The notes beneath the pieces were generated by a model that searched no databases, was not told the DNA's origin, and saw only the letters and a list, made by a program, of their open reading frames with translations. This document shows, in pieces, positions 48,179-59,452 of a stretch of DNA of 64,000 nucleotides (position 1 is the stretch's first letter; each line of letters opens with the position of its first letter). The translations under genes were made by a program, and so were the position numbers. Source of the stretch: Rotaria socialis. Taxonomy: Eukaryota > Rotifera > Eurotatoria > Philodinida > Philodinidae. The stretch spans positions 1 to 64,000 of the forward strand of contig CAJNYU010000352.1 in NCBI GenBank assembly GCA_905331475.1. The letters run 5' to 3'.

Positions 48179-49180
48179 ATGGCATCGACTAGAAATAGTT
48201 CTCAATCATTAGTAAACGCTGATAGATCGAATGCCAAGCCAGGACAATGGCGAGCATCAATATCAGCACCATTATGTGCATTCTGTAATAAAAGTGTTTA
48301 TCCAGCTGAAGAACTTATTGCTGCCGGACAAAAATTTCATAAACTTTGCCTTAAATGCGGTAAACTATTTATTCTATTGTTTTCATTGTTGAAATTCTAT
48401 CGCACTTTTCTATTCGTTAGTTTCATGCAACACAATTCTCAATCTAGGTAATTTCAATGAACGTGAAAAGAAGATCTATTGTTCGGGATGTTATCGTCGT
48501 CAGCACGGTCCACGAACAGGTGAGAATTTATTTTTAATAAAAGAAATCAAATTACACATGTTCTCGTATTCAGTTGGTTTTGGTATTGCAACAACATTGA
48601 CACCTAGTTTAGACACACCACCAACGAGCCCTGATTCAAATCAAGAAGAAATAGATTCTATTAGCGGATTAACAAATACAGATGATGATAATACTGATCG
48701 AAACACACCAGTAAATTCATCGCCATCTCATGCTTCGTCTGACAATGATTATTTACGTTCAAGTATACCATACCCAGGTGAACGCGTAACACGACAAACA
48801 TTGCCGACAGTTAATCGACCAACAGCAGCGAGTGTTGTCAGTGGTGCTGCATTTAAAATGATGTCAATCTCAGGAAATATTTGTCCTCGATGTTCAAAAA
48901 CTGTTTATTCAGCTGAAGAAGTTAAGGCTGTTGGAAAAGTATAATAATCTTTTTTTTTTCGTTCAAGATTCGTATGCCGTATATTTTCTTTGTAGTCATT
49001 TCATAAACGATGTTATACTTGCGCTAATTGTAAAGGAACTATAAGTGGTGCTCATTTTTCTGAACGTGATGGCGAACTCTATGATAACAGTAAAACGATA
49101 TAATTTTTTTCGATTTAGGCTTGTATTTTTCTTTTTTAGAATGCTATCAACGTTTATTTGGGCCGAGGGGTATTATTTAA
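48179..49180 (+). CDS. CRP-type protein with two LIM domains (paralogue A)
   Basis: Exons 48179-48359, 48421-48519, 48574-48938, 48996-49089 and 49140-49180 give 259 residues. LIM1 (about 33-92) starts CAFCNKSVYPAEELIAAG, with FHKLCLKC across the first intron, then CNTILN and CSGCYRRQHGPR. A Ser/Thr/Asp-rich linker of about 110 residues follows (TPPTSPDSN). LIM2 (about 199-257) has CPRCSKTVYSAEEV, SFHKRCYTCANCKG and CYQRLFGPRG, the Cys/His spacing and FGP ending of CSRP/CRP proteins. LIM domains bind two zinc ions and partner proteins such as actin-associated factors. The usual Gly-rich segment after CRP LIM domains is absent. AATAAA at 49329. It lies tail-to-tail with paralogue B. Confidence 0.92.
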
Positions 49181-50692
49181 GATGATTTTTAGCAGTTGAA
49201 AAATTGATTCTGAACACTAAACTCAAGAAAACAGCTAATGCTCCGTTCTTTTTTTTTCGCTGATGCTTTTACTATTGATAGAGATCTATTTTCGCAAATG
49301 TATTCTATTCATATTAAGATAACTTTGCAATAAAAGATCTGATATACAGTACTGGTATAAAAATAAATGTAGTCTTGATTGTACTTAACGATTCGAAAGC
49401 TTGAATTTGGTTGGAATATTTCAAAAGAAATTATCACTCATACCATCACGATGATTAAATGTAATGAAGTTTCACATCGTGATTCTCTCTGTAATCGGTA
49501 GTTTAAAAAATCCAAATGGTTTCAGTTAGATAATGTTGGATATTTCTAATATCGTATCAAACTTTTAAGAAGAGAAAAAGACCATGAGAATTTTCCCAAC
49601 TCTTTGAAAGAGGTTGTTAACACGTGGTAATTTCTTGGCGGAACTGAAATAAAAGAATCAGAGGGGAAAATACAACACTCGTTTTTTCGTCGTTCTGTCC
49701 CTTGCATAATAACATTATCAACTATATAAGTCGTGTCTTTCTATGGTCTCTTTGTGTTTCACATTTCATCATTCACTCGGGGGTCTAAAACTCTCACCGA
49801 TGGTGAATTGGAAACATGTCGTCTGGCTTAACAAGCGGCGACGGCTATCAAGTGAGATGGTAGAAAAAAGATTGATACTTGCGTACTTCGAATTGACTCA
49901 AATTTTTTATGTTTGAGTCAAAGAACCGGCTTCTGGCGTGTTCCGATCAAAACGAAACCCTGCTATTGTCGTTTAATATTGTGCATAATTTACTTCACTG
50001 AATAGTTTCAAATTCGATGAAACGTTAGTTCATGCTGGTGAAAGATTTGATCGCTTTTTACTCGCATGAAAAAATAAAATATTGATGAACTATGAATCAA
50101 TCGAAATGGAGTAATCATTGGTTTTAAATAATATAGAAATTCTGGAATAAATGTCAAGTACTTTAATCATAGCTTACATCTGCTATTTCGTAGTAGAATT
50201 ATTTATATTAGAAATTAAAATAAGTCAACAAAATTTTCGACATTAACAAACGTTCTTCTCGACTTTTAATTATAGTTTAGTCGAACCTTGTAGTACTAAC
50301 AGAATATTTTGTTTCTCTGATATTCAACGAAAATCGTTTATGATGATTGAAATAAAAACGATTATTGTGTATAACTATTTAAAATTATGTCCAAATGAGT
50401 GTTCTTCGACGTGGGCAATATATCAACTTAGCGATAAATTATAATTGCTATTCTTGTTACACAATCAATATTTTTATTCATTTACAATTTTCATATAAGA
50501 AACTACGCTACATAGAGATTTCGATTTCCTATAACAACGACACCGTTAGATCTAATAGGAATAGACAATAAAACAATGAGAGAGAAGAAAAAAAAGTCAA
50601 TAGAGGAGATAAAGGGAAAATGATAAAAGAGAATCTAGTTGCTGTTCTTTTTTTATTCAAAGCACCGGTCTATTAATAATTCTTGATAGATT
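49181..50692. other. Spacer between convergent LIM paralogues
   Basis: Shared 3' region of the two convergent LIM genes. No gene or repeat recognised, and no obvious extended palindrome in the spacer itself. Confidence 0.5.
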
Positions 50693-51679
50693 TTAATTTC
50701 CTACTGATAATATGCCTTTCGGGCCAAACAAACGATGATAACAATCTTAAAGAAGAAAAAGATAGAATTTTAAAATTAAAACAAACATAAACATTTTACT
50801 ATTATCATAAAGTTCGCCATTATGCTCAGAGAAACGAGCACCACTTATGCCTCCTTTACAGTGAGCACAAGTATAACATCGTTTATGAAATGACTACAAA
50901 GAGAATAAACGACATAATAATCTTGAACGAAAAAGAAAAACATGCGATTATTATACTCTGCCAGCAGCTTTAACTCCTTCAGCCGAATAAACAGTTTTTG
51001 AGCATCGAGGACAAATATTTCCTGAGATTGACATCATTTTGTATGTATTCAAATTTGTCGTCGATGAACGTTGTTTGATTTCGAGTATTCTTATATCGTC
51101 TACGTATGTAGTATTGTTCGTTCGAGAATGAGTATGACGTGAATCATCATCCGACGAGGTACGAGATGTTGAGGAGCCTATTGATGTCATTCGTTGATAG
51201 TGTTGACTATCAACACATATTTCGAATCGCCGTAAACTTGGACTAGTTGGCGGTGTTTCAATATTAAGTGATAATGGTAATCCCAAGCCATGAGCAACTG
51301 AAGAAAAAAACAACAACATTATATTCAATAGCCTTGAGGTTTTTTACTTCCACGTGGACCGAATTGTCGACGATAACAAGATACACAATAGATTTTTTTT
51401 TCGTGTGAATTGATATTACCTGAATTAAGCAATGTGTTGCATGCAACTAAATGAAAAGCGAACTTTTCTAAAAATAAGAAGAAAATGAAATCGTTTACTG
51501 CATTTAAGACAAAATCTATGATATTTTTGTCCAGCACCAACAATTTCTTCAGCTGGAAAGACTGGTTTATTACAAAAAGCACAGGATGGTGCGGATACTC
51601 TCGATTGCCATTGATTTGTTTTATAGCCAGTTTTAAGATCCCACTTATCCCATTGAAATCCAGCTTTCTTCGGTCCCAT
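50693..51679 (-). CDS. CRP-type protein with two LIM domains (paralogue B)
   Basis: Exons 51499-51679, 51348-51446, 50957-51297, 50800-50893 and 50693-50745 encode 255 residues. The first, second and fourth exons have exactly the lengths of paralogue A (181, 99, 94), and all introns fall at the same places and phases. LIM1 starts CAFCNKPVFPAEEIVGAG and ends CVSCYRRQFGPRG; LIM2 has CPRCSKTVYSAEGVKAAG and CYHRLFGPKG. LIM segments are very similar to A, while the N-terminus (MGPKKAGFQWDKWDLKTGYK) and the Ser-rich linker differ strongly. Probably the same kind of scaffold role as A. An inverted duplication is the simplest origin. Confidence 0.92.
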
Positions 51680-52470
51680 TATCTATAGTATTACAATAAA
51701 GAAATCACTCGAAGTATAGTAAAGAAGAAAACAAAAGAGCATATACATATATAGTAATCGACTGACCGTCATGTCTACTATAATCAGCGAGAAAAAAAAA
51801 CATATATAAATGTGATCTATCGGCAAGAAATATTCTTCGAGTTTTTTTCTTCTTATTCTTGCTAAATATCGTTTCTCTCTTTCGTTTCTATGCGAAGTTA
51901 GACAAGAAAAAAAAGAAGCAGAAGTAATCTATAATGAAAATAAACTCTTCATGAATACGATCGTCGAGCTTAATTCTCTATATTTTATTGCGAAGATCTT
52001 CATAATGTTTTTTTCTAATAACTTGAGCATTGACTTTATTGAACTATTCTTAATTCATTCAAGATGAATGCTCTAACTTACGAGACAACATTTTTTCAAC
52101 AATCCATCGAAACGAGAGAAAAAAATCAAAAAGTCTTATGTTATTTTTTAATTAACATAAGAAAAAAATTACGATCTGCAATCAGACTTCATTTTTTTCT
52201 TTGCGCAAGTGCAGTATAATCTATTTCATTAAAAATAAATAAATAATGTACTTGAAAAACAAACATACATGCGTAAATGCATAAAATAGTCCTTGTCTTC
52301 ATAGATGAAATAGAAAAAGAAATGCCTTAAAAATAGAATCGAACAATGTATGAACAAGAAAGAAATATTTTATCAGTAGAAACGAATTATAGGTCCTTTG
52401 CTTCTATTCATGTTAAAGAAAACTTCTGACTGACGAGAGATAACAGAATAAAATGAATGCGATTACACAA
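51680..52470. other. Intergenic between divergent genes
   Basis: Separates LIM paralogue B (minus) from the GH32 gene (plus). AT-rich, nothing recognised except the TATA box at its right edge. Confidence 0.5.
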
Positions 52471-52478
52471 TATAAAAG
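52471..52478 (+). promoter_or_regulatory. TATA box of the GH32 gene
   Basis: TATAAAAG lies 54 bp before the ATG at 52525, which predicts a transcription start near 52500 and a very short 5' UTR. Confidence 0.6.
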
Positions 52479-52524
52479 CAGGCATACACAACCACACAGT
52501 TAGACAAACAAACATCTGCAAACA

Positions 52525-54363
52525 ATGCTTCTATTCACGTCGTTAATTATATTATTCGGATTTGTCCGAGCCGATGAACCATTACGTCCACAATATCATT
52601 TGATGCCTGTTAAAAATTGGCTCAATGATCCAAACGGACCTGTTTACTTCAATGGCTACTATCACATGTTCTTTCAATATAATCCAAATGCTGCTGTATG
52701 GGGAGATATGCATTGGGTAAGATCCAAAAAATATTTTTCATGATAGCCTTTTTTTGTTATTATTTCATGCACAAAGGCTCATAGTTACAGTAAAGATATG
52801 GTACATTGGATTCTTTTGCCAATTGCTTTGGCTCCTGATCAACCCTACGATACAAATGGAATATTTACAGGCAGTATAACAATTGTTGATGGAATTCCAA
52901 CTATTATCTATACAGGTATAACACATGACAATCAACAAGTACAATGTCAAGCACAACCTGCTAATATATCGGATCCAACGTTAACAACTTGGATAAAATC
53001 TCCATTAAATCCTTTAATTACATATCCGAATGGGCGTGATCCATCAACAGCTTTTCAAGATAATGAAAAAAATTATTATTTAATATATGGTTATGGTACA
53101 AATGAATTAGGTGGTCAAGCTGTATTATTTACTTCGAAAGATTTTTCAAATTGGACTTATTTACATCCGATACATAGTAATCAATATGATAAATTTTGGG
53201 AATGTCCAGATATATTCAATATTACAAATCGTGTTGTCTTAAAAGCATCTTTACTTGGATGCGATTTTTGGACTATAGGAGATCTTGATCCAAATCAATT
53301 AACTTTTATGCCTATCAATCACGATCTTGGTGAATTTGTGCAATTGATTGATCATGGAAAATTTTATGCATCGAAAACATTCTATGATCCAATAAATGAT
53401 CAGCAAATAATTATGGGTTGGGCAACAGAAGATGATAATCTTGGTCCGCAACGTGGTTGGCAAGGGTTTCATACACTACCGCGAGCAATATTTTTGTCTG
53501 AAGATGGCCTTGAATTACGTTCACGACCGATTGAAGCATTGAGAACTTTACGTGATTCTCAAAGTCATCGACATTTTAATGATATAATTTTGCCTAAAGA
53601 ACTTCCGTTTCAACTCATACCTGATGTAAATGGAAATCAAATTGAAATTGAAATAAATTGGCAATTTCCTATGAATCAAGTAAAATGATCAAGTTATTTT
53701 TTTTTTATTATTATTTTTTTGTTCGAATAGAATTTAGATTTTGGACTCATTGTTTTATCAACACCTAATGGCACACAACGAACAAATGTTGGTATCACTT
53801 CAAGAAATAATACAGCTGTTATGATGAATTGGGATCTACAAGGATGGGATTATTTAAGTGTACCAAATATTTCAGAATGGTCTGATTGTCAACTATCATG
53901 TAATCGAGATAATCGATGTCAAGCATGGACATTTGTTAAAGATCAACCAATAAATAAGAATTGTTTTTTGAAATCTGGCGTGCCATTTTTAACCTCAAAG
54001 TTAGATTGTGTGTCAGGTGTAAAACAAAGAGAAAATAATGAACAAATCATATGGGTTTATATGAATAGAACATTATCACAAAAGAATCCGGGAGCTGCAC
54101 ATGGACCCATTCATGCGCCTGTGTGGTTGGAAGCCACATCGACGAACAATCAATGGTTTCTTCAGTTAGACATTTTTGTTGATCATTCAGTTATTGAAAT
54201 ATTTGAACCACAGCAAGGTCGATTTGCAATAACGGGACGTGTTTATCCCGAAGAAGATAATGCAAATAATTTAGCCGTTTATGTAAACAATGCTTCAAGT
54301 AATGATGAAAATATTATTGTTAATACAATCGATATTTGGAATTTGAATACAATATGGACATAG
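52525..54363 (+). CDS. Secreted GH32 fructan hydrolase/invertase with inserted PAN domain
   Basis: Exons 52525-52716, 52777-53679 and 53731-54363 encode 575 residues. A signal peptide ([16 protein letters not shown]) predicts secretion. The GH32 five-blade propeller carries WLNDPNG with nucleophile Asp35, NGRDPS with Asp152 (transition-state stabiliser) and FWECPDIF with acid/base Glu206, so all three catalytic carboxylates are present. It should hydrolyse beta-fructosides (sucrose, levan or inulin); substrate cannot be told by eye. The C-terminal beta-sandwich has VDHSVIEIF. Residues about 400-464 between them look like a PAN/apple domain ([29 protein letters not shown]), an unusual insertion. 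GH32 is largely absent from animals; the two short introns and animal-type TATA box show that the gene is adapted to this genome. Confidence 0.92.
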
Positions 54364-54691
54364 AGAATTTTTTTAATTTTTATGTAAAACTAAATTCGGT
54401 GATAGTTTGATTTTGATATATACACACGCTAATTTGATCGATTTCTAAAAATATACTACAAACGATAAAACCTCTGTTGGGTTAGCTAGTGCAGATCAGT
54501 ACTCGTCATTTCATTCGATACGAACAAATACTGAAATATTTATCTCTTGACTGAACACAACAATTGTTTCGGAATCAATGACGAAAACAAAAACTTAAAA
54601 TACTGTTTTATTTATATAAACACATAACAAATTTGTTTTGATGCACTAATATGAAAATTTATTTTTCATGTATGTAGAAAAGAAAACGAAT

Positions 54692-54853
54692 ATGACGTTA
54701 ACCGATCGACTGCAACAGGTAAAGAAAAAGCATATACGTATACGTATATAAATTATATGGAAGGTAATTAATCATATTTTTCGTCTATCATAGGTGAATG
54801 TAAAAACCTTGTTTATTCAAGCACAAGGAATATCTATGCGTGTTTTTATTTGA
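54692..54853 (+). CDS. Possible 28-residue spliced micro-ORF
   Basis: ATG at 54692 gives MTLTDRLQQ up to a GTAAAG donor at 54719; the acceptor CATAG at 54793 resumes in frame as VNVKTLFIQAQGISMRVFI and stops at 54851-54853. It could be the first exons of a decayed gene or an upstream ORF. Low confidence. Confidence 0.25.
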
Positions 54854-55019
54854 TGTTTTTTAGTATATTCTACAGTGAAAAATAATTACACATAAGTCGT
54901 TTCGACGCATTATTAGTCGTTTACGTATAAATCACATGATGAACATGTTCCTCACATTTGAACTATATTATGCTTTAGATATATAACACTGATTACATTA
55001 TTATTATTATATATCTATT

Positions 55020-56649
55020 ATGGCTCATAATACCTCGCCTAATGGTATTAATAATAACAACCGGCGAATATCATCAATGCTTGCGCCAACAAACAACCAA
55101 ATGACACAGAATCCATACGACGTTGAACTCATGCAATTAATGGAACAAGAACGTCAATCAGTTGCAGCTCAAGTAGATAGTCTATGTCATACTGATATTT
55201 ATTTATATGAAAAATCTTTTCCAATCTTTAGCAACAATTACAAAGAGCAAATATGGCTGCCAAACAACAACAACAACAACAATATCAATATTTGCCATAC
55301 ACCAATGAAATGTATTCAGATGTACAATCTCAATCTGCTGCTCAAATTAATCGACGTATTTTGCCAACTAGCAAACCTCTTCGAATTATAATTATTCGTC
55401 ATGCTGAACGAGCTGATGCTGTATTAGGATCGGACTGGTCAAAGAAAAGCTTTGATCGAGCTGGTCGTTATATACGATTTAGTGAACATTTACCTGATTC
55501 GTAGGATTTTAATTTTTTTTAAAAACACAACCAAACTTTGTTTTATAGATTACCAACTCGTTCTTATTTACATCATTATGTCATTGATGTACCATTGACA
55601 AATCGTGGTCGTATGCATGCTTTCAAAACAGGTAAAGCATTACTATTCAATGGATATGTCGCAGATATTTGTTATACAAGTCCATCGTTACGATGCGTTC
55701 AAAGTGCCGACGGTATTTTGAATGGTATGAATAGAAAAAATGTACCCATGCAATTAGTAAGTATTACTTAAAAATAGTTTTTACTTCGATTATTTAAATT
55801 AAAAATAGGAACCAGGATTATTTGAATGTTATTTAAATGATTTTAAACGTACATTATGTTTTATGACTAAAGATGAATTGGCAGCAAATGGATATAACAT
55901 TGAGAAATCTTATCAATCATTGATGCCGTTTATGCGTCCACATGATAGTCAACTTGACTATTACGAACGATGTCGAGGAATTATGGATGTTATAACTGAA
56001 CGACATCAAGCTACTGGTGGCACTGTTTTAATTGTAGCACGTAGGTTTAATTACAGAATAAGAGAAATGTTATGTTCTTTTTTTCTTTACTTTGTAGATG
56101 CTCCAAGCCTTGAAGGTCTAACAAGACATTTATCTGGTGGTAAACTTCAACCAGGTTAGTTGAATTTCTCTATCTTCCGAAAATTTTTATATAATTTTTT
56201 AATGCAAAGAAAAATTATTTGATATTGCTCGTCGAGTTCCATTTCTGGCGATGACAATAGTAGAAAAAAATGGTATAGATCGTCCATGGCTATTTCGTAC
56301 ACAACCACTACAAACAAGTACAACACAATCGATGCTTGAAGTTGCATTAGAATTAGCTAAGCCACCAACACCAGTGCCTGCAGCTATTCCTCCTCATCAT
56401 CATCCAGTACCTCAACTCAAACAACTACCAATACCACCACCACCACCGGCTCCACCATCATCAATTAAAATGATTCCAGCTCAATCACAACAAGAACAAG
56501 ATCAACAACGACTTCAACAAACTCAAAATTTACGTATTCGAGTACCTACAGGTCCAATCCCAATGGATCCAAAAAAAGTTGTTAAAAGTTCAACAGCTCC
56601 TAATTTACCAACAAGCAATTCCCTAAGTGAAATGTTTCGTGTTATTTAA
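55020..56649 (+). CDS. UBASH3/STS-like histidine phosphatase
   Basis: Six exons (55020-55172, 55232-55500, 55549-55756, 55809-56040, 56098-56154, 56210-56649) encode 452 residues. A low-complexity N-terminus with a poly-Gln stretch precedes the histidine-phosphatase fold: IIIIRHAERAD with the phospho-accepting His108, an arginine block YTSPSLRCVQSADGIL, and the second catalytic His288 in VAHAPSLEGL. SPSLRCVQTADGIL and APSLEGLTRQL blocks are typical of UBASH3A/B (STS-1/2) and their ecdysteroid-phosphate phosphatase relatives. UBA and SH3 domains of vertebrate STS proteins are absent, so substrate is unknown: phosphotyrosine or small phosphates. The C-terminal 110 residues are Pro/Gln-rich with PPPPPAPP, a possible SH3 ligand. 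AATAAA at 56703. A recent partial copy of its 3' end sits at 63122-64000. Confidence 0.88.
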
Positions 56650-56924
56650 CAAACATTTCATAGAACTTTTTTGTTTTGTTGTTGTCTATATAAATATGCG
56701 AAAATAAATTTTACATAATTAAACTATAGAAAACTAATAATAATGAGGCACAATCAAATTTGATGATGTAGCTAAACAGACGATATCATCACAATTATCA
56801 ATTTAATCTCGATATGAGATTAATTTAGATACATTGACGTACAATGTAAAATCATAATATGTGCAGAAACCATAAGCGGTTACGCCCTCTATTTGCAATT
56901 CAACAAAGACCTTTGTTACATATG

Positions 56925-57032
56925 GGCGTGAGTGTGGATGTGGATGTGGATGTCGGTGTCGGTGGTTGTGGGGCTGTTACGATAGCGATTATTAAAACTC
57001 ACTCATACCCACACTCACCCACACCCACTCAA
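56925..57032. repeat. Telomere-like inverted pair, spacer type 1
   Basis: GGGCGTGAGTGTGGATGTGG and following units face CCCACACTCACCCACACCCA. The spacer GCTGTTACGATAGCGATTA plus AAAACTCACTCATAC is shared with 57819-57885. Confidence 0.8.
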
Positions 57033-57310
57033 AGCAATGGCAGTCATAGAAGGCCAAAAGAGAGGACGTTGCGAAAAATCAAGATGCATCCTACCCTGTT
57101 TGTAAAGTGGCTGTCTCTTTTTGAGTGCGTATTGTGCGTTTTATGGAGGTCCCTTTCAACAAAAAAAGTCCCACATTGTGAAATTCGACGTTCTCTATTC
57201 GGCTTCCGAATGGAAAAATTGAGTTTGTTCTTCACTTTGCTCCCTCAATTGTTTTTCTTTCGACAACGCATACCTCCATGGCACCCTTCATTTCAACTAC
57301 CGTTGTAAGC

Positions 57311-57319
57311 TATATAAAA
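57311..57319 (+). promoter_or_regulatory. TATA box of the small Cys/His gene
   Basis: TATATAAAA lies 59 bp before the ATG at 57370, the same geometry as at the GH32 gene. Confidence 0.55.
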
Positions 57320-57369
57320 AAAGCCGAGCAAAGAGAAACGCTAAATAATATTCACTTTCGTCAAAACTT

Positions 57370-57609
57370 ATGGACATAAAGAATCCGAGAAGAATTTTAG
57401 CAGGAGAAAATCAAGTGGTTCATGAAGCTGCTTCAGAAAGACAAGCAACTGAAATTGTCGAATGTCCCAAAGAAAGAAAATATCGCTGCAAGTATTGTGC
57501 TTGTACACACTATCAAGCAAATGGAGACGGTTATTGTAAATGCAGACATACATGGGATGCTCATGGAGGTGAACACTACCATTACAATTTTTCCTGGCAA
57601 GCTGATTAG
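57370..57609 (+). CDS. 79-residue Cys/His-rich small protein
   Basis: Single exon. The N-terminal 35 residues are charged (MDIKNPRRILAGENQVVHEA). The second half is a likely metal site: YRCKYCACTHYQANGDGYCK then CRHTWDAHGGEHYHYNF, i.e. C-x2-C-x-C and C-x-C-x-H with further His residues, suggesting a compact zinc ribbon or knuckle. TATA box at 57311 and AATAAA at 57684 support a real transcription unit. It sits between two telomere-like pairs that share the same spacer. Another frame overlaps (57422-57637) but lacks this pattern. Family not recognised. Confidence 0.7.
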   Translation: MDIKNPRRILAGENQVVHEAASERQATEIVECPKERKYRCKYCACTHYQANGDGYCKCRHTWDAHGGEHYHYNFSWQAD

Positions 57610-57818
57610 AACCGCCTTTCAACAAACTTTTCTCTAACCCACATTACGTAATTCAAACTCACTTGCTTACTTCGAGTGTTATCAATAAAGTTTCATTGAT
57701 AAGATGCCCTGAATGATAAAAATAATAGTAGAAAACTGTAGGCTTGTTCAGAATACCGCTAATTTAAATCATCATGAAAAAGAGTTCGGTTGCTACACAG
57801 ATATTCGGAAGTATTGAA

Positions 57819-57885
57819 CTTGAGGGTGTGGGTGTGGCTGTTACGATAGCGATTACTAAAACTCACTCATACTCACGCCTATGAA
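57819..57885. repeat. Telomere-like inverted pair, spacer type 1, second copy
   Basis: GAGGGTGTGGGTGTGGCTGT with the same GCTGTTACGATAGCGATTA spacer as 56925-57032, then a degenerate CTCACTCATACTCACGCC side. Direct orientation relative to the first copy. Confidence 0.75.
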
Positions 57886-58065
57886 ATCTTTTTTTTGATT
57901 ATCATTATCTGTTTTAATCAAGAATTTTCTATTATTTGATGTCTGTAGTGCGTTTGCAATCATTTTCATATTTGCTTGCTTAATGAAATCACCAGAATTG
58001 AGGACTATTTGTTTCTTCGAGAACTTTAATAATAATAAAATAAAATCGGTATGCCACCAAAAACG

Positions 58066-58278
58066 AAAAGCTGTTAGCGCAATCCCTGCGGGATTAAAAT
58101 GTGAAACCCGATAAAGCTCGTTTTCTGGAATCCGTCTACCACGGTCTGTATCTGTATTATGGTTTATGAAGTTTCTAGAGAGCATCGCAGACCGTTGCAC
58201 AGATTTCAGAAGCCATCACAGACCGTGACAGAGAAATTAATTAATTAATCAGCTAACTAATTAATTAATTTCTCTGTC
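58066..58278 (-). repeat. Hairpin family copy 5 with 21-bp-arm palindrome
   Basis: Left: AAAAGCTGTTAGCGCAATCC with loop GCA, then GGGATTAAAATGTG, the same end as at 12311 (hairpin 58081-58095). The centre has CAGACCGT words. At 58227-58247 and 58258-58278 are perfect inverted arms (GACAGAGAAATTAATTAATT plus A) with a 10-base loop. The internal length differs from the arms at 12.3 and 17.3 kb. Confidence 0.8.
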
Positions 58279-58525
<247 letters not shown>

Positions 58526-58715
58526 TTATCATTAGGGAACCACATTTTAGCAAGCTTGATTATTAAAAGCTATTTGGCTTAACTTGCCTACTTGCAAAAT
58601 AAAAACCGAGATAATGAGAAAAAATCAACATTTTTGAATTAATATGGAAATTAGTAACATGAAGTGCCTAGGTTTTGTTTCGTATTCTCATATTTATTCA
58701 GCCATATATTGTAAA

Positions 58716-58828
58716 TATGGGTGTGAGTGTAGGCCACTGGTTAGATTAACAACTAATTCACAGACCGACACCCACCCTCACAGTCAAACATCACATACCA
58801 CACCCGCACCCACACCCACACCGACACT
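58716..58828. repeat. Telomere-like inverted pair
   Basis: GGGTGTGAGTGTAGG faces CACCCACCCTCACAG and then CACCCGCACCCACACCCACA about 40-80 bp later. Confidence 0.7.
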
Positions 58829-59006
58829 TAGTCACGTTAAAATTTAAGTGAATTTAGCGTTAACGCGAAACGCTTAGTACTTACTGTTACGTATTACGTT
58901 AACACTTAATTTTAAGTAATTGACTGGCTAAAGTGAACATTTTTCTATTAATATTAGGTGTTAAATTAAAAATTAACACTTAATATTAAATTAGTCCAAA
59001 GTGCCA

Positions 59007-59040
59007 CCCCTACCCACGCCCACAGCCACACCCACACCGT
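59007..59040 (-). repeat. Telomere-like patch, C-strand only
   Basis: CCCACGCCCACAGCCACACC and following CACACC. Confidence 0.6.
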
Positions 59041-59282
59041 CAATAATCTCAATTTAAACGTACAACGATTTCGTGAGGAGCACCTTTCTCGTGCGAAGAT
59101 CACTACTATAAGCAATCGTGGAATTGGGCACCTGTTGGCATAAAACAGTGGGATTTTTCTCATTCAAACACAAAGTGAAGCACACAAATCGCAAAACGAC
59201 GCTGAATCACTTCTGATAGCTAATCGATGTGTTCTATTGAGCGTAAAAATCAGCCGAAAAGGTTGAATTTGGTTGGAACGAA

Positions 59283-59452
59283 ACAGTGTGAAGGGTGAGT
59301 GTGGGTGTTTAAAAGAAATAATTCATGTGTTTCATTACGATGAAACAGTGGCACAGTTACGCCGTAACTGCGATTGCACTGTAACCCGTAATTGGGTGTA
59401 GGTGTGGGTGTATTTGAGAGCATATTTTTTGTAATACACCTACACCCATACA
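59283..59452. repeat. Telomere-like inverted pair, two G-side blocks
   Basis: GGGTGAGTGTGGGTG (59286-59308), GGGTGTAGGTGTGGGTG (59394-59411), then CACCTACACCCATAC (59437-59451). Confidence 0.7.

Noticed and set aside
48421-48451. Downstream acceptor giving a shortened LIM1
   Set aside because: An acceptor ending at 48420 restores the missing CNTILN part of the LIM domain and matches paralogue B.
52525-54363. Bacterial contamination as the source of the GH32 gene
   Set aside because: It has two short GT-AG introns in frame, a TATA box, local base composition and animal genes on both sides.
56859-57308. 149-codon open frame
   Set aside because: Runs through the telomere-like pair (DVDVDVGVGG-type translation) and has no protein-like remainder.
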